In this document: positions 16,300-23,492 of the stretch, piece after piece
Layout: every line of letters starts with the position of its first letter
How positions within the stretch are numbered: the stretch's first letter is position 1
NCBI RefSeq assembly: GCF_014202335.1
Contig: NZ_JACHGP010000012.1
Span: forward strand, 62,001 to 126,000
Reading direction: 5' to 3'
Length of the DNA: 64,000 bases
Source: Mycobacterium sp. AZCC_0083
Lineage (GTDB): Bacteria; Actinomycetota; Actinomycetes; Mycobacteriales; Mycobacteriaceae
Translations under genes and position numbers: made by a program
Notes under the pieces: model-generated
What the model was told of the DNA's origin: nothing
What the model saw: the letters and a program-made list of their open reading frames with translations, nothing else
Database searches by the model: none

Positions 16300-16929
16300 C
16301 TAGTTCAGTGCTTGCACGAACGCGGCAGCGCGAGAGGCGATGTCGGACCAATCGCCAGATGCAACGGCCTGCGGTGAGACGACGTCGGTTCCCGCGGTAA
16401 CGGCGACGGCACCGTAGGCGAGGAACTCGGCGGCATTGCCTGCGTTGACCCCGCCGGAGGGGATCAACGCGACGTCGGGAAACGGCCCGCGGAGATCCTT
16501 GAAGTACCGAGGACCGAAGGCGCTGGCCGGAAAGATCTTCACCGCAGCGGCGCCGAGATCCAGTGCGGTGAGGACCTCGGTAGGCGTGAGGGCCCCCATG
16601 ATCACCGGAACATCGCTGTCTGAACCGACTTTCGCGACCTCTGACCGGATCCCCGGAGTGACGAGAAACTGTGCGCCCGCATCGATGGCCGCCTTGGCCT
16701 GATCCCCCGTGCAGACGGTGCCCATTCCCAGCACCGCATCCGAGGACGCGGCGGCGGTCAGGTAGTCGAGAACACCCGGTGTGGTGAAGGTCAGCTCGAC
16801 GGCGCGAATGCCGGACTGCGCGAGGGCGTTCGAGAGCGCGACGGGATCGGGGATCTCAGGGGCGCGAACGACGGCCAGTGCCCGGTCGGCCAGGATGGTC
16901 GCCATCGCGACCGAAGCAGCGGTATTCAT
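16300..16929 (-). CDS. eda: 2-dehydro-3-deoxy-6-phosphogluconate (KDPG) aldolase
   Basis: The 209-residue class I aldolase has general base Glu45 (VELTFTTPG), Schiff-base Lys131 in AAVKIFPASAFGP, and phosphate-binding loop IPSGGVNAGN. Length and order match Eda. The residue matching Arg49 of the E. coli enzyme is Thr, as in many Gram-positive homologues. It splits KDPG to pyruvate and glyceraldehyde 3-phosphate. The start ATG 16929 overlaps the deacylase stop by 4 bp. With KdgK encoded divergently it completes KDG breakdown. Confidence 0.9.
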   Translation of the reverse strand: MNTAASVAMATILADRALAVVRAPEIPDPVALSNALAQSGIRAVELTFTTPGVLDYLTAAASSDAVLGMGTVCTGDQAKAAIDAGAQFLVTPGIRSEVAKVGSDSDVPVIMGALTPTEVLTALDLGAAAVKIFPASAFGPRYFKDLRGPFPDVALIPSGGVNAGNAAEFLAYGAVAVTAGTDVVSPQAVASGDWSDIASRAAAFVQALN

Positions 16930-18539
16930 ATGGTCTGATTCCTCGTGGAGTCCATCCGCAGTGCGCGGCCGGCGAGTCGTCCGGTGGGTTGGCCGTCGTC
17001 GATCGCGCACTCGCCGTTCACGAAGACATGGCTGATTCCGCGTGCCTGCTGCTTCGGGTTCTCGAACGTGGCGGTGTCGGTGACGACGGCGGGGTCGAAG
17101 AGGACGAGATCCGCGGCGTAGCCGACCCGCACGATGCCGCGGTCGGCGAGCCGCAGCCGTTCGGCGGCTCGCCCCGTCAGATGGTTGACGCAGTCTTCCA
17201 GGCTCAACAGGCCGATGTCGCGAACGTAGTGACCGAGGTACCGCGGAAAGGTGCCCCATGCCCTCGGGTGCGGCTTTGCTCCCACCAGAATGGCGTCGCT
17301 GCCACCCATGTGCTTGGGGTGCACCATGATTGCGCGGACGTTCTCTTCGTGGCCGACGTGCTGCAGGATGCTGGTGGCCAGCTGATCACGCAGGAGTAGG
17401 TCGAAGAAGACCTCGACCGGGGGAACTCCGCGATCCGCGGCGATCGCCTGCATCGTGCGCCCGACGTACTCGTCGAGCTCGCTGTTGGCCACCCCGCTGA
17501 TCTGGATGGTATCCCATTCGACGGTGACGCCGTGACAGCCGTCGGACCCGTTCACGTTGACGTCCTGGGCGATTCGCACGCGAGTGTCGGGATCTTGCAT
17601 GCGGTCCAGTGCCGTGTCCGGCCCACCCGACATGGCCCAGCTCGGCAGCAAGGCTGACAGCGTGGTGGAGCCAGGCAGATAGGGATAGGTATCGAGCGTG
17701 ATGTCGCACCCGTCGGCGATACCGGTGTCGACCATGTCCAGAAACTCCTGGGCCCGTCCGCGGTTGACGCCGAAGTTCATCGTCGCGTGCGTCAGGTGCA
17801 GGGGGCAGCCGGTAGTGCGCGCGAGGTCGATCATCTCGGCGTACGCCTCCAGCGCGCCCGCTCCGTACGACCGGGTGTGTGGGGCGTAGAAGCCGCCGAT
17901 CTCGGCGACGACCTCGCACAGCGCGGCAAGCTCTCCGGTGTCGGCGTACATGCCAGGGGTGTAGGTCAGTCCGCTGGACATGCCGACGGCACCCTCGCGG
18001 AGACCCTGCGCGAGAAGCTCTTTCATGTTCTGGATCTCGGCGGCGGTGGCCGGGCGTTGATCTGCGCCGACCGCGAGCAGCCGCAGGGTGCCTTGGGGCA
18101 CCAGGTAGGCGGCGTTGGGGGTGATCCCCTCGTCGAGCCGGTCAAGATACTGGGCGACGCTGCGCCAGGAGAAGTCCAGGTCCGCCGGATTGCCGTTCCA
18201 GCCGGCGATTTGGCGGCGGATCACGTCGAGCGCGGCGTCGTCGATGGGCGCGTAGGCGATTCCGTCCTGACCGATGACCTCGGTGGTCACGCCTTGGCTG
18301 ATCTTCGGGAAGTGCCCGGGATCGGTGAGCAGCCGCAGATCGGAATGGGCGTGCATGTCGATGAATCCCGGCGACAACACGACACCAGGGCTCGGTTCGA
18401 TGATCCGGTCCGCCCCAGGGATGGATCGGGCGCCGGCGATGTCCGCGATCCGGCCGTCGCGTACCACCACGTCTGCCCGGTATCTGTCCGAGCCGGTGCC
18501 GTCGACCACGTCGACGTCTCGGATCAGCAAGTCGGTCAT
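16926..18539 (-). CDS. N-acyl-D-amino-acid deacylase (amidohydrolase), probable N-acetyl-D-glucosaminate deacetylase
   Basis: The 537-residue protein of the D-aminoacylase family has metal motif HAHSDL (His63, His65). Further family segments are GMSSGLTYTPGMYADTGEL, HTRSYG, HLTHATMNFG and GSDAILVGAKPHPRAWGTFP. The usual metal-bridging Cys region (GNCG) reads GQDG, so it belongs to a branch that differs from true D-aminoacylases. Because the neighbours process KDG and KDPG, deacetylation of N-acetyl-D-glucosaminate is the best-fitting role; this is inference from context. It overlaps eda by 4 bp and follows the PLP-enzyme gene by 22 bp. Confidence 0.8.
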   Translation of the reverse strand: MTDLLIRDVDVVDGTGSDRYRADVVVRDGRIADIAGARSIPGADRIIEPSPGVVLSPGFIDMHAHSDLRLLTDPGHFPKISQGVTTEVIGQDGIAYAPIDDAALDVIRRQIAGWNGNPADLDFSWRSVAQYLDRLDEGITPNAAYLVPQGTLRLLAVGADQRPATAAEIQNMKELLAQGLREGAVGMSSGLTYTPGMYADTGELAALCEVVAEIGGFYAPHTRSYGAGALEAYAEMIDLARTTGCPLHLTHATMNFGVNRGRAQEFLDMVDTGIADGCDITLDTYPYLPGSTTLSALLPSWAMSGGPDTALDRMQDPDTRVRIAQDVNVNGSDGCHGVTVEWDTIQISGVANSELDEYVGRTMQAIAADRGVPPVEVFFDLLLRDQLATSILQHVGHEENVRAIMVHPKHMGGSDAILVGAKPHPRAWGTFPRYLGHYVRDIGLLSLEDCVNHLTGRAAERLRLADRGIVRVGYAADLVLFDPAVVTDTATFENPKQQARGISHVFVNGECAIDDGQPTGRLAGRALRMDSTRNQTI

Positions 18540-18561
18540 GGGTTTTCGCGCTGCCTAAGGG

Positions 18562-19839
18562 CTAGAAGAAGGTGTGGATGAGGTCGACGATGCGGGGTGT
18601 TGCCGCATCGGCGTCGTCGACGACCGGGATCAGCCGCCACTTGTCGAATGCCGTGCACGGATGCGACAGCCCCAACCGCACGACGCTGCCGACAGGGACG
18701 TCGTCGGCACTCCCGCCGGGGAGCCGAAGGAACGCGTGCTGGTCATTGAGTGCGGTGATCTCGGCGGTGCCCGCGATGCGCTGCGGGATCGGCATCCCCT
18801 CGTCGAACGGTAGGTCGCGCTTACCCGCGTCGAGCAGCGCCAGTTCCGGCTCGGGTCGAGAGACGGCGCGCGCCCACCCGTGCATCGCCGATCGCAGTGG
18901 GCGCTCGCTCCGGCCGGGGATGAGCGGTGAGATGCCTGCGTAGAAGCCGTCGTCGTGAATGACGTACGCCCCCGACCGGAGCACGACCGACGTGGGCACA
19001 CCGTGCTCACCCCGTTCGTCGGCGAGGTGCGCCAACCGGTCGACCACGACGTCCTGGTAGGCGCTGCCACCCGCAGTGATCAAAGCCGCAGTGCCGTAAC
19101 GTCCTTCGTCGTCGAGCTGGCGGTGCAGAAGACCGAGTTGGTCGAGATACTCCCGGACGGTGTCGAGTCCAGCGGACCCGCGATCGTGGCTGAGCGCGCC
19201 CTCGTAACCGCCGACGCCCGCCAGTGCGAGCCGTGCCGAGTCCGTCACTGCCGCGGCGACGGCCCGTGCCGATTCGAGCGTGCGCGCCCCGGTGCGCCCG
19301 TGTGGCGCGCCAAGTTCCACCACCACGTCGACGGGCCGTTCACCCGGCCACGAACCGAGTAGGCGATCCATCAGCTCGACGGTCTGGACGCTGTCCACCC
19401 AGCTGAAGAATTCGAAGGAGAGATCGCGGTCCAGCTCCGCGGCCAGCCAGGCCAACGCCACGGGGTCCACGATCGAGTTGGCGAGCATGATCCGGCCGAC
19501 GCCGAAGGACCGCGCCAGCTGCACCTGCCATGGCGTGGCCAACGTGAGGCCCCAGGCGCCTGCGGTCAGTTGCTTCGCCCATATCTGCGGCGCCATCGTC
19601 GTCTTCGCGTGCGGTGCGAGCAGCACGCCCGCCGACTTCGCCCAGTCAGCCATCACCGCCACGTTCGATTCCATCGCACCGCGATCCACCGTCAACAGGG
19701 GCGTGGACATCTGATCCAAAGACGGCGCCGTGCTCGCGAATTCGCGAGCGGTCTTGCCCCACGCCGCTGGAGGGAGCCCCTTGTGTTGCGGGCCAAGGAC
19801 GCGATCGTCGAGCGCGGCTACCGCGGCCTTGTCGATCAC
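18562..19839 (-). CDS. PLP enzyme of the D-threonine-aldolase/D-serine-dehydratase fold, probable D-glucosaminate ammonia-lyase
   Basis: The protein has about 425 residues from GTG 19839, chosen for GGGAGG 9 nt upstream; an ATG at 19863 is an alternative. It has a type III PLP barrel with Lys in LLAPHAKTTMAPQIWAKQL. The C-terminal metal-binding pair sits in GLSHPCTAFDKW (His and Cys), as in DSD1/D-threonine aldolases. Pseudomonas D-glucosaminate dehydratase belongs to this fold and makes KDG plus ammonia. The flanking deacylase, KDG kinase, KDPG aldolase and RidA genes fit that reaction. D-serine or D-threonine cleavage remains possible. Confidence 0.78.
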   Translation of the reverse strand: MIDKAAVAALDDRVLGPQHKGLPPAAWGKTAREFASTAPSLDQMSTPLLTVDRGAMESNVAVMADWAKSAGVLLAPHAKTTMAPQIWAKQLTAGAWGLTLATPWQVQLARSFGVGRIMLANSIVDPVALAWLAAELDRDLSFEFFSWVDSVQTVELMDRLLGSWPGERPVDVVVELGAPHGRTGARTLESARAVAAAVTDSARLALAGVGGYEGALSHDRGSAGLDTVREYLDQLGLLHRQLDDEGRYGTAALITAGGSAYQDVVVDRLAHLADERGEHGVPTSVVLRSGAYVIHDDGFYAGISPLIPGRSERPLRSAMHGWARAVSRPEPELALLDAGKRDLPFDEGMPIPQRIAGTAEITALNDQHAFLRLPGGSADDVPVGSVVRLGLSHPCTAFDKWRLIPVVDDADAATPRIVDLIHTFF

Positions 19840-19855
19840 GATCGGTTCCCTCCCG

Positions 19856-19884
19856 ATTAGCATTGCGCATTTTGCAACGCTAAT
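19856..19884. promoter_or_regulatory. Operator-like inverted repeat between the two KDG-pathway operons
   Basis: ATTAGC-A-TTGC, 7 bp, then GCAA-C-GCTAAT form an inverted repeat of 11-bp arms with one mismatch. A second pair, GCGCA at 19865 and TGCGC at 19885, overlaps it. It lies just ahead of the PLP-enzyme gene and 72 bp before the kinase gene. It is the probable site of the IclR regulator encoded at 20993. Confidence 0.55.
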
Positions 19885-19955
19885 TGCGCTATTTGTTTGA
19901 TGGGCGCTATTCTGCACCAGAGGGTTGGTGACCGCAAGCACTTGAGGAGTTCGAT

Positions 19956-20996
19956 GTGATTTCGCCGACAGCGCCACGTCCGCGCGCGGTCACGATCGGC
20001 GAAGGGCTCGCGGTGCTGGTGGCGCAGCCGGGTCCCCTTGAGGACTCCGAGTCCTTCGAGCGCACGGCCGGCGGCGCGGAGGCCAACGTCGCGACGGTCC
20101 TCGCCCAGCTGAACGTCACCGCAGGATGGATCTCCAGGGTCGGGGACGACGGATTCGGCCGGTACCTGGTCCAGCATCTCGTCGAACGGGGCGTCGACGT
20201 CTCCGCGGTGGTGACCGACCCCGTGCGACCCACCGGCCTCTACGTCAAGGAACGCGGCGGAGGTTCCGGTGCGGTCGGCGACTTGGCCGTTGGCGAGAGT
20301 CGCATGCTCTACTACCGCAGTGGATCCGCGGCGAGCGCGCTCTCACCTGCAGACCTCGGCACGCCGATGGCCGAAAGATGGCTCGACGCATCGGCTCTCA
20401 CGCACGTCACCGGAATCACCCCTGCACTGTCGGAATCGACAACGGAGTTGACCGATTCGCTCGTTTCGATGCCACGACGCGGCCGCCTGGCCAGCTTCGA
20501 TCTGAACTACCGGCCGGCGCTATGGCTCGGCAGAGCAACGCAAGCAACGGAGGTACTCGGGCGAGTGACCCGTGGCAGTGACGTCGTCTTCATGGGCGCC
20601 GACGAGGCACTCGCGGTGTTCGGCACCGACGACCCCGCGGAACTGCGGGCGCTGTTCCCACAACCCGAGCACCTGATCGTCAAGAACGACGCGCACACCG
20701 TGACCGGCTTCCACGGACTGAAGCGGGTCGACGTGCCCGCGTTGCGTCTGGCCGTCGTCGAGAAGATCGGGGCAGGCGACGCCTTTGCCGGCGGGTTCCT
20801 GGCCGGGCTCTTGCACGGACTTGGGCACCAGGAACGGATTCGGCTCGGGCACCTCTGCGCCGCCGCGGCTTTGACGGGCCATGGCGACATCGCGCGGCTT
20901 CCGCCGCTGCACCGGCTCGAGGAACTCCTCGAGGTCGGCGTGGCCGAGTGGGCCCGACTGGAGGTCGCGAACGAGCTGGCGGAGCGCATCGCATGA
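19956..20996 (+). CDS. kdgK: PfkB-family sugar kinase, probable 2-dehydro-3-deoxygluconate kinase
   Basis: The 346-residue protein starts at GTG 19956 with TGAGGAG upstream. It has the ribokinase fold: AVTIGEGLAVLVAQPGP at the N-terminus, RTAGGAEANVATVLAQL, SRVGDDGFGRYL, and the catalytic anion-hole segment EKIGAGDAFAGGFLAGLL. KDG kinases share this layout and length. It would phosphorylate KDG to KDPG, the substrate of the aldolase encoded divergently. Its stop overlaps the iclR start (ATGA), so kinase and regulator are coupled. Confidence 0.83.
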   Translation: MISPTAPRPRAVTIGEGLAVLVAQPGPLEDSESFERTAGGAEANVATVLAQLNVTAGWISRVGDDGFGRYLVQHLVERGVDVSAVVTDPVRPTGLYVKERGGGSGAVGDLAVGESRMLYYRSGSAASALSPADLGTPMAERWLDASALTHVTGITPALSESTTELTDSLVSMPRRGRLASFDLNYRPALWLGRATQATEVLGRVTRGSDVVFMGADEALAVFGTDDPAELRALFPQPEHLIVKNDAHTVTGFHGLKRVDVPALRLAVVEKIGAGDAFAGGFLAGLLHGLGHQERIRLGHLCAAAALTGHGDIARLPPLHRLEELLEVGVAEWARLEVANELAERIA

Positions 20997-21751
20997 GCCA
21001 GTCACTGTCGCGCGCACTGACCATCCTTGGCGCCCTCGGCGAGGGCCCGAAGTCGTTGGAGCAGCTCGCAACACAACTCGACGTGCACAAGTCGACGGTG
21101 CTGCGGTTGCTTCGCACGATGGAGTCCGAGCGCTTCGTCCGACATGACGCCGACCACCGCTACGTGCTGGCTTCGCGGTTCTTCGAGCTGTCCAACCGCG
21201 CGCTCGAGCAGCGTGACGTGCGAACCCTGGCGCGTCCGCACCTGAGCGCACTGAACGCCAGCACCGGTCAAACCGTCCACCTCGCGGTCTACGAACCGCC
21301 CGAGGCCGTCTACATCGACAAGTTGGACGCGATCCAGAGCGTGCGGATGTACTCGCGGGTGGGCAGGCCCGCTCCCCTGCACTGCACCGCCGTCGGCAAG
21401 GTTCTGATCGCAGGTCTGCCCCAGTCGCAGTGGCGACAGATCGCCGAACGGATCGAGTACACCAAGTTCACCGAGCGCACCATCGACTCCCCCGACCGTT
21501 ATGTCGCCGAGGTGGAACTCGTTGCCGCACAGGGCTACGCCGAGGACCACGAGGAACACGAGAGCTTCGTGAACTGCATTGCGGTGCCCATCCGCGACGG
21601 CACCGGCGCCGTGGCGGCCGCGGTGTCGATGTCGGTTCCCGACATGCTCCTCAACCACGAACAGGTACTGGCCACCCTGCCGCAGGTTCGCGCTGCCGCA
21701 GAGGCCATCTCCGACGAACTCGGCTGGGATCCCCGCCGGGACACTCCATGA
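20993..21751 (+). CDS. IclR-family transcriptional regulator
   Basis: The 252-residue protein begins MSQSLSRALTILGALGEGPK and has the IclR winged helix (LEQLATQLDVHKSTVLRLLR). The effector domain shows YIDKLDAIQSVRMYSRVGR, LHCTAVGKVLIAGL and EHESFVNCIAVPIRDGTGAV. IclR regulators often control sugar-acid catabolism (KdgR and YiaJ types) and sense the sugar acid or KDG. Its position inside the kdgK operon makes the two divergent operons its likely targets. Confidence 0.88.
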   Translation: MSQSLSRALTILGALGEGPKSLEQLATQLDVHKSTVLRLLRTMESERFVRHDADHRYVLASRFFELSNRALEQRDVRTLARPHLSALNASTGQTVHLAVYEPPEAVYIDKLDAIQSVRMYSRVGRPAPLHCTAVGKVLIAGLPQSQWRQIAERIEYTKFTERTIDSPDRYVAEVELVAAQGYAEDHEEHESFVNCIAVPIRDGTGAVAAAVSMSVPDMLLNHEQVLATLPQVRAAAEAISDELGWDPRRDTP

Positions 21752-21761
21752 AAGGCATGAC

Positions 21762-22166
21762 GTGACCGACAAGACAGCCGTGCGCACCTCCGATGCACCC
21801 GCCCCCGCGCACACCTTCTCCCAGGGCATCCGAAGGGGCCCGTTCGTCCAGGTGTCGGGCCAAGGACCGGTGGATCCAGCCACCAACGAATACCTCCATC
21901 CCGGCGACGTCGCGGCCCAGACCACACGCACGTTGCAGAACGTCAAGGCCATCGTCGACGCCAGCGGCGCCACCTTCGACGACGTGGTGATGCTGCGGGT
22001 CTACCTGACCACGCGAGACGACTTCGCCGCCATGAACGACGCCTACGGTGCGTTCGTGGCTGCCAACACCTCCGGTGGCGTGCTGCCCAGCCGCACAACG
22101 GTTTTCACCGGGCTTCCACGCGAGGAGATGCTCGTCGAGATAGACGCGTTCGCGATCACGGACTAG
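21762..22166 (+). CDS. RidA-family enamine/imine deaminase
   Basis: The 134-residue protein starts at GTG 21762, ten bases after the iclR stop, with AAAGG 5-10 nt upstream. It has the RidA pattern GPFVQVSGQGPVDPATNEY, TLQNVKAIVDASGATFDDVV, and PSRTTVFTGLP, where the Arg is the conserved catalytic residue. RidA hydrolyses reactive enamine/imine intermediates released by PLP dehydratases. Here it would speed the conversion of the 2-iminoacid made from D-glucosaminate to KDG, which supports the proposed pathway. Confidence 0.87.
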   Translation: MTDKTAVRTSDAPAPAHTFSQGIRRGPFVQVSGQGPVDPATNEYLHPGDVAAQTTRTLQNVKAIVDASGATFDDVVMLRVYLTTRDDFAAMNDAYGAFVAANTSGGVLPSRTTVFTGLPREEMLVEIDAFAITD

Positions 22167-22213
22167 GACCGCTTCACCGGAGGTAGTGCCAACTCCGCGG
22201 CGAGCTCGTCGCC

Positions 22214-23155
22214 TCAGCTGACGGCGCCGTTGATCACGGGTTTGTCGATCACACCCTCTTCGACACCCCAGTTGGTCGCGATCTGCTTGTATGTGCCGGT
22301 TTGTATCAAGTGCTCCAACGCCTTTAGCAGCGGCTGCGCTAGGGGTGAAGCCTTGGCCAGCGCCCAGCCATAGGGCAGCGAGGCGAATACCTCACCCGCT
22401 CGATCGAGCTTGCCGTTGCTCTGTTTGATGGCGTAGAGCGTCACCGGTGAGTCTGCCGACATCGCATCCGCCTGGCCGAGCACAACCGCGTTGGTCGCGG
22501 CGTCCTGGCCGTCGAACTTCAGAACCTCGATCGCAGGCTTGCCGGCATCGGTGCACTTCTTGCTTCGACCGGGCAGCTCATCAAGTTCCTGAGTGCCTGC
22601 GGTCTGTACGGCGACCTTCTTGCCGCATGCATTCTCTGGGTCGATTCCCTCGCCATGGCGGCCCGCCCATAGCGAGCCCGCCGAGAAGTAGGTCACGAAG
22701 TCGACGCTGCGTTCGCGTTCCTTAGTGTCACCGAGCGAGGACATCCCCACGTTGAAGGTGCCCTCTTGAATCGACGGGATGATCTTGGCGAAGTCAGATT
22801 CGCGATATTCGGGGCTTAGGCCGAGGGTGGAGGCGGCGGCGTCCATCAGGTCGACATCGAAGCCGACGATCTTTCCGGTGGGGTCTTTGAACTCATTCGG
22901 CGTGTAGGGAACGTTCACACCGACTACGAGTTTTCCGCTCGCCTTGATGTCCTCGGGTACCGAGTTGGCGATCGCGTCCACCTTCTCGGCGGTCACGGCG
23001 GTCATCGAGGTCGTCGATTGTCCGCCTTCGGTGTTAGTCGCGCACCCTGACAGAGTCAGCACGGCGCCCGTAGCAAACACAGCGCCAACGTGACAGAGTC
23101 GTTCCAGTCGGTCTCGGCGTCCACTCGAAGTGGCTACCAAATCGCGTACATTCAC
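22214..23155 (-). CDS. Family 3 solute-binding lipoprotein of an amino-acid ABC transporter
   Basis: The 313-residue protein starts at GTG 23155, preceded by GAGGAG at 7 nt. A signal peptide ends in the lipobox LSGC (Cys38). The body matches periplasmic binding protein family 3 (HisJ/GlnH): KLVVGVNVPYTPNEFKDPTG, GFDVDLMDAAASTLGL, SSLGDTKERERSVDFVTYF, and QTAGTQELDEL. It binds a polar or aromatic amino acid outside the membrane. No permease or ATPase gene is adjacent. It is divergent from the ammonia-lyase-like gene and carries the shared 15-bp element upstream. Confidence 0.87.
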   Translation of the reverse strand: MNVRDLVATSSGRRDRLERLCHVGAVFATGAVLTLSGCATNTEGGQSTTSMTAVTAEKVDAIANSVPEDIKASGKLVVGVNVPYTPNEFKDPTGKIVGFDVDLMDAAASTLGLSPEYRESDFAKIIPSIQEGTFNVGMSSLGDTKERERSVDFVTYFSAGSLWAGRHGEGIDPENACGKKVAVQTAGTQELDELPGRSKKCTDAGKPAIEVLKFDGQDAATNAVVLGQADAMSADSPVTLYAIKQSNGKLDRAGEVFASLPYGWALAKASPLAQPLLKALEHLIQTGTYKQIATNWGVEEGVIDKPVINGAVS

Positions 23156-23492
23156 GATGCTCCTCAAAGATTTTCACGGCCGTAGCGGGGACCACTCCTT
23201 GCAGCAGAATGTCATCTGCACGACATTAGGACAATTCTGTTTTCTGATGATTTCTATGAATTCTCGTACTAGACCTTGAGCGGCACCAGACCCTGACTCG
23301 TCGAATGCCTTGGGGGCATCAACGTGTGTCGTACTCCCGCCCGGAACGTGTTCTGCTGCGCGGCCGTCGATCTCGAGACGCTGCAAGCATCCCACCGCTA
23401 ATGGTTTCCAGTAGTAACTCTAATCAACTTCACGTCTTAGACGACATACCGTAATGGTTCCTAGTCATTCCTCATCACAAAGGAGTCCGCAG
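23156..23492. other. Divergent intergenic region, lipoprotein gene / ammonia-lyase-like gene
   Basis: The 337 bp hold two promoters. The shared element lies at 23223-23237, oriented toward the lipoprotein gene. The half next to the lyase gene is AT-rich (about 23395-23485). I see no convincing gene in it; a 73-codon frame at 23174-23395 has neither a ribosome site nor a recognisable product. Confidence 0.6.
23223..23237 (-). promoter_or_regulatory. Shared 15-bp element, copy 1 (ahead of the lipoprotein gene)
   Basis: On the minus strand this reads GAATTGTCCTAATGT and ends 67 nt before the lipoprotein start codon. The identical 15-mer lies at 26049-26063, 64 nt before the oxygenase start and in the same orientation. 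Both copies are preceded by a TCAG(n)AAAA stretch. Confidence 0.65.

Noticed and set aside
23174..23395. 73-codon frame upstream of the lyase-like gene
   Set aside because: It has no ribosome site and no motif, and it spans the shared regulatory element.
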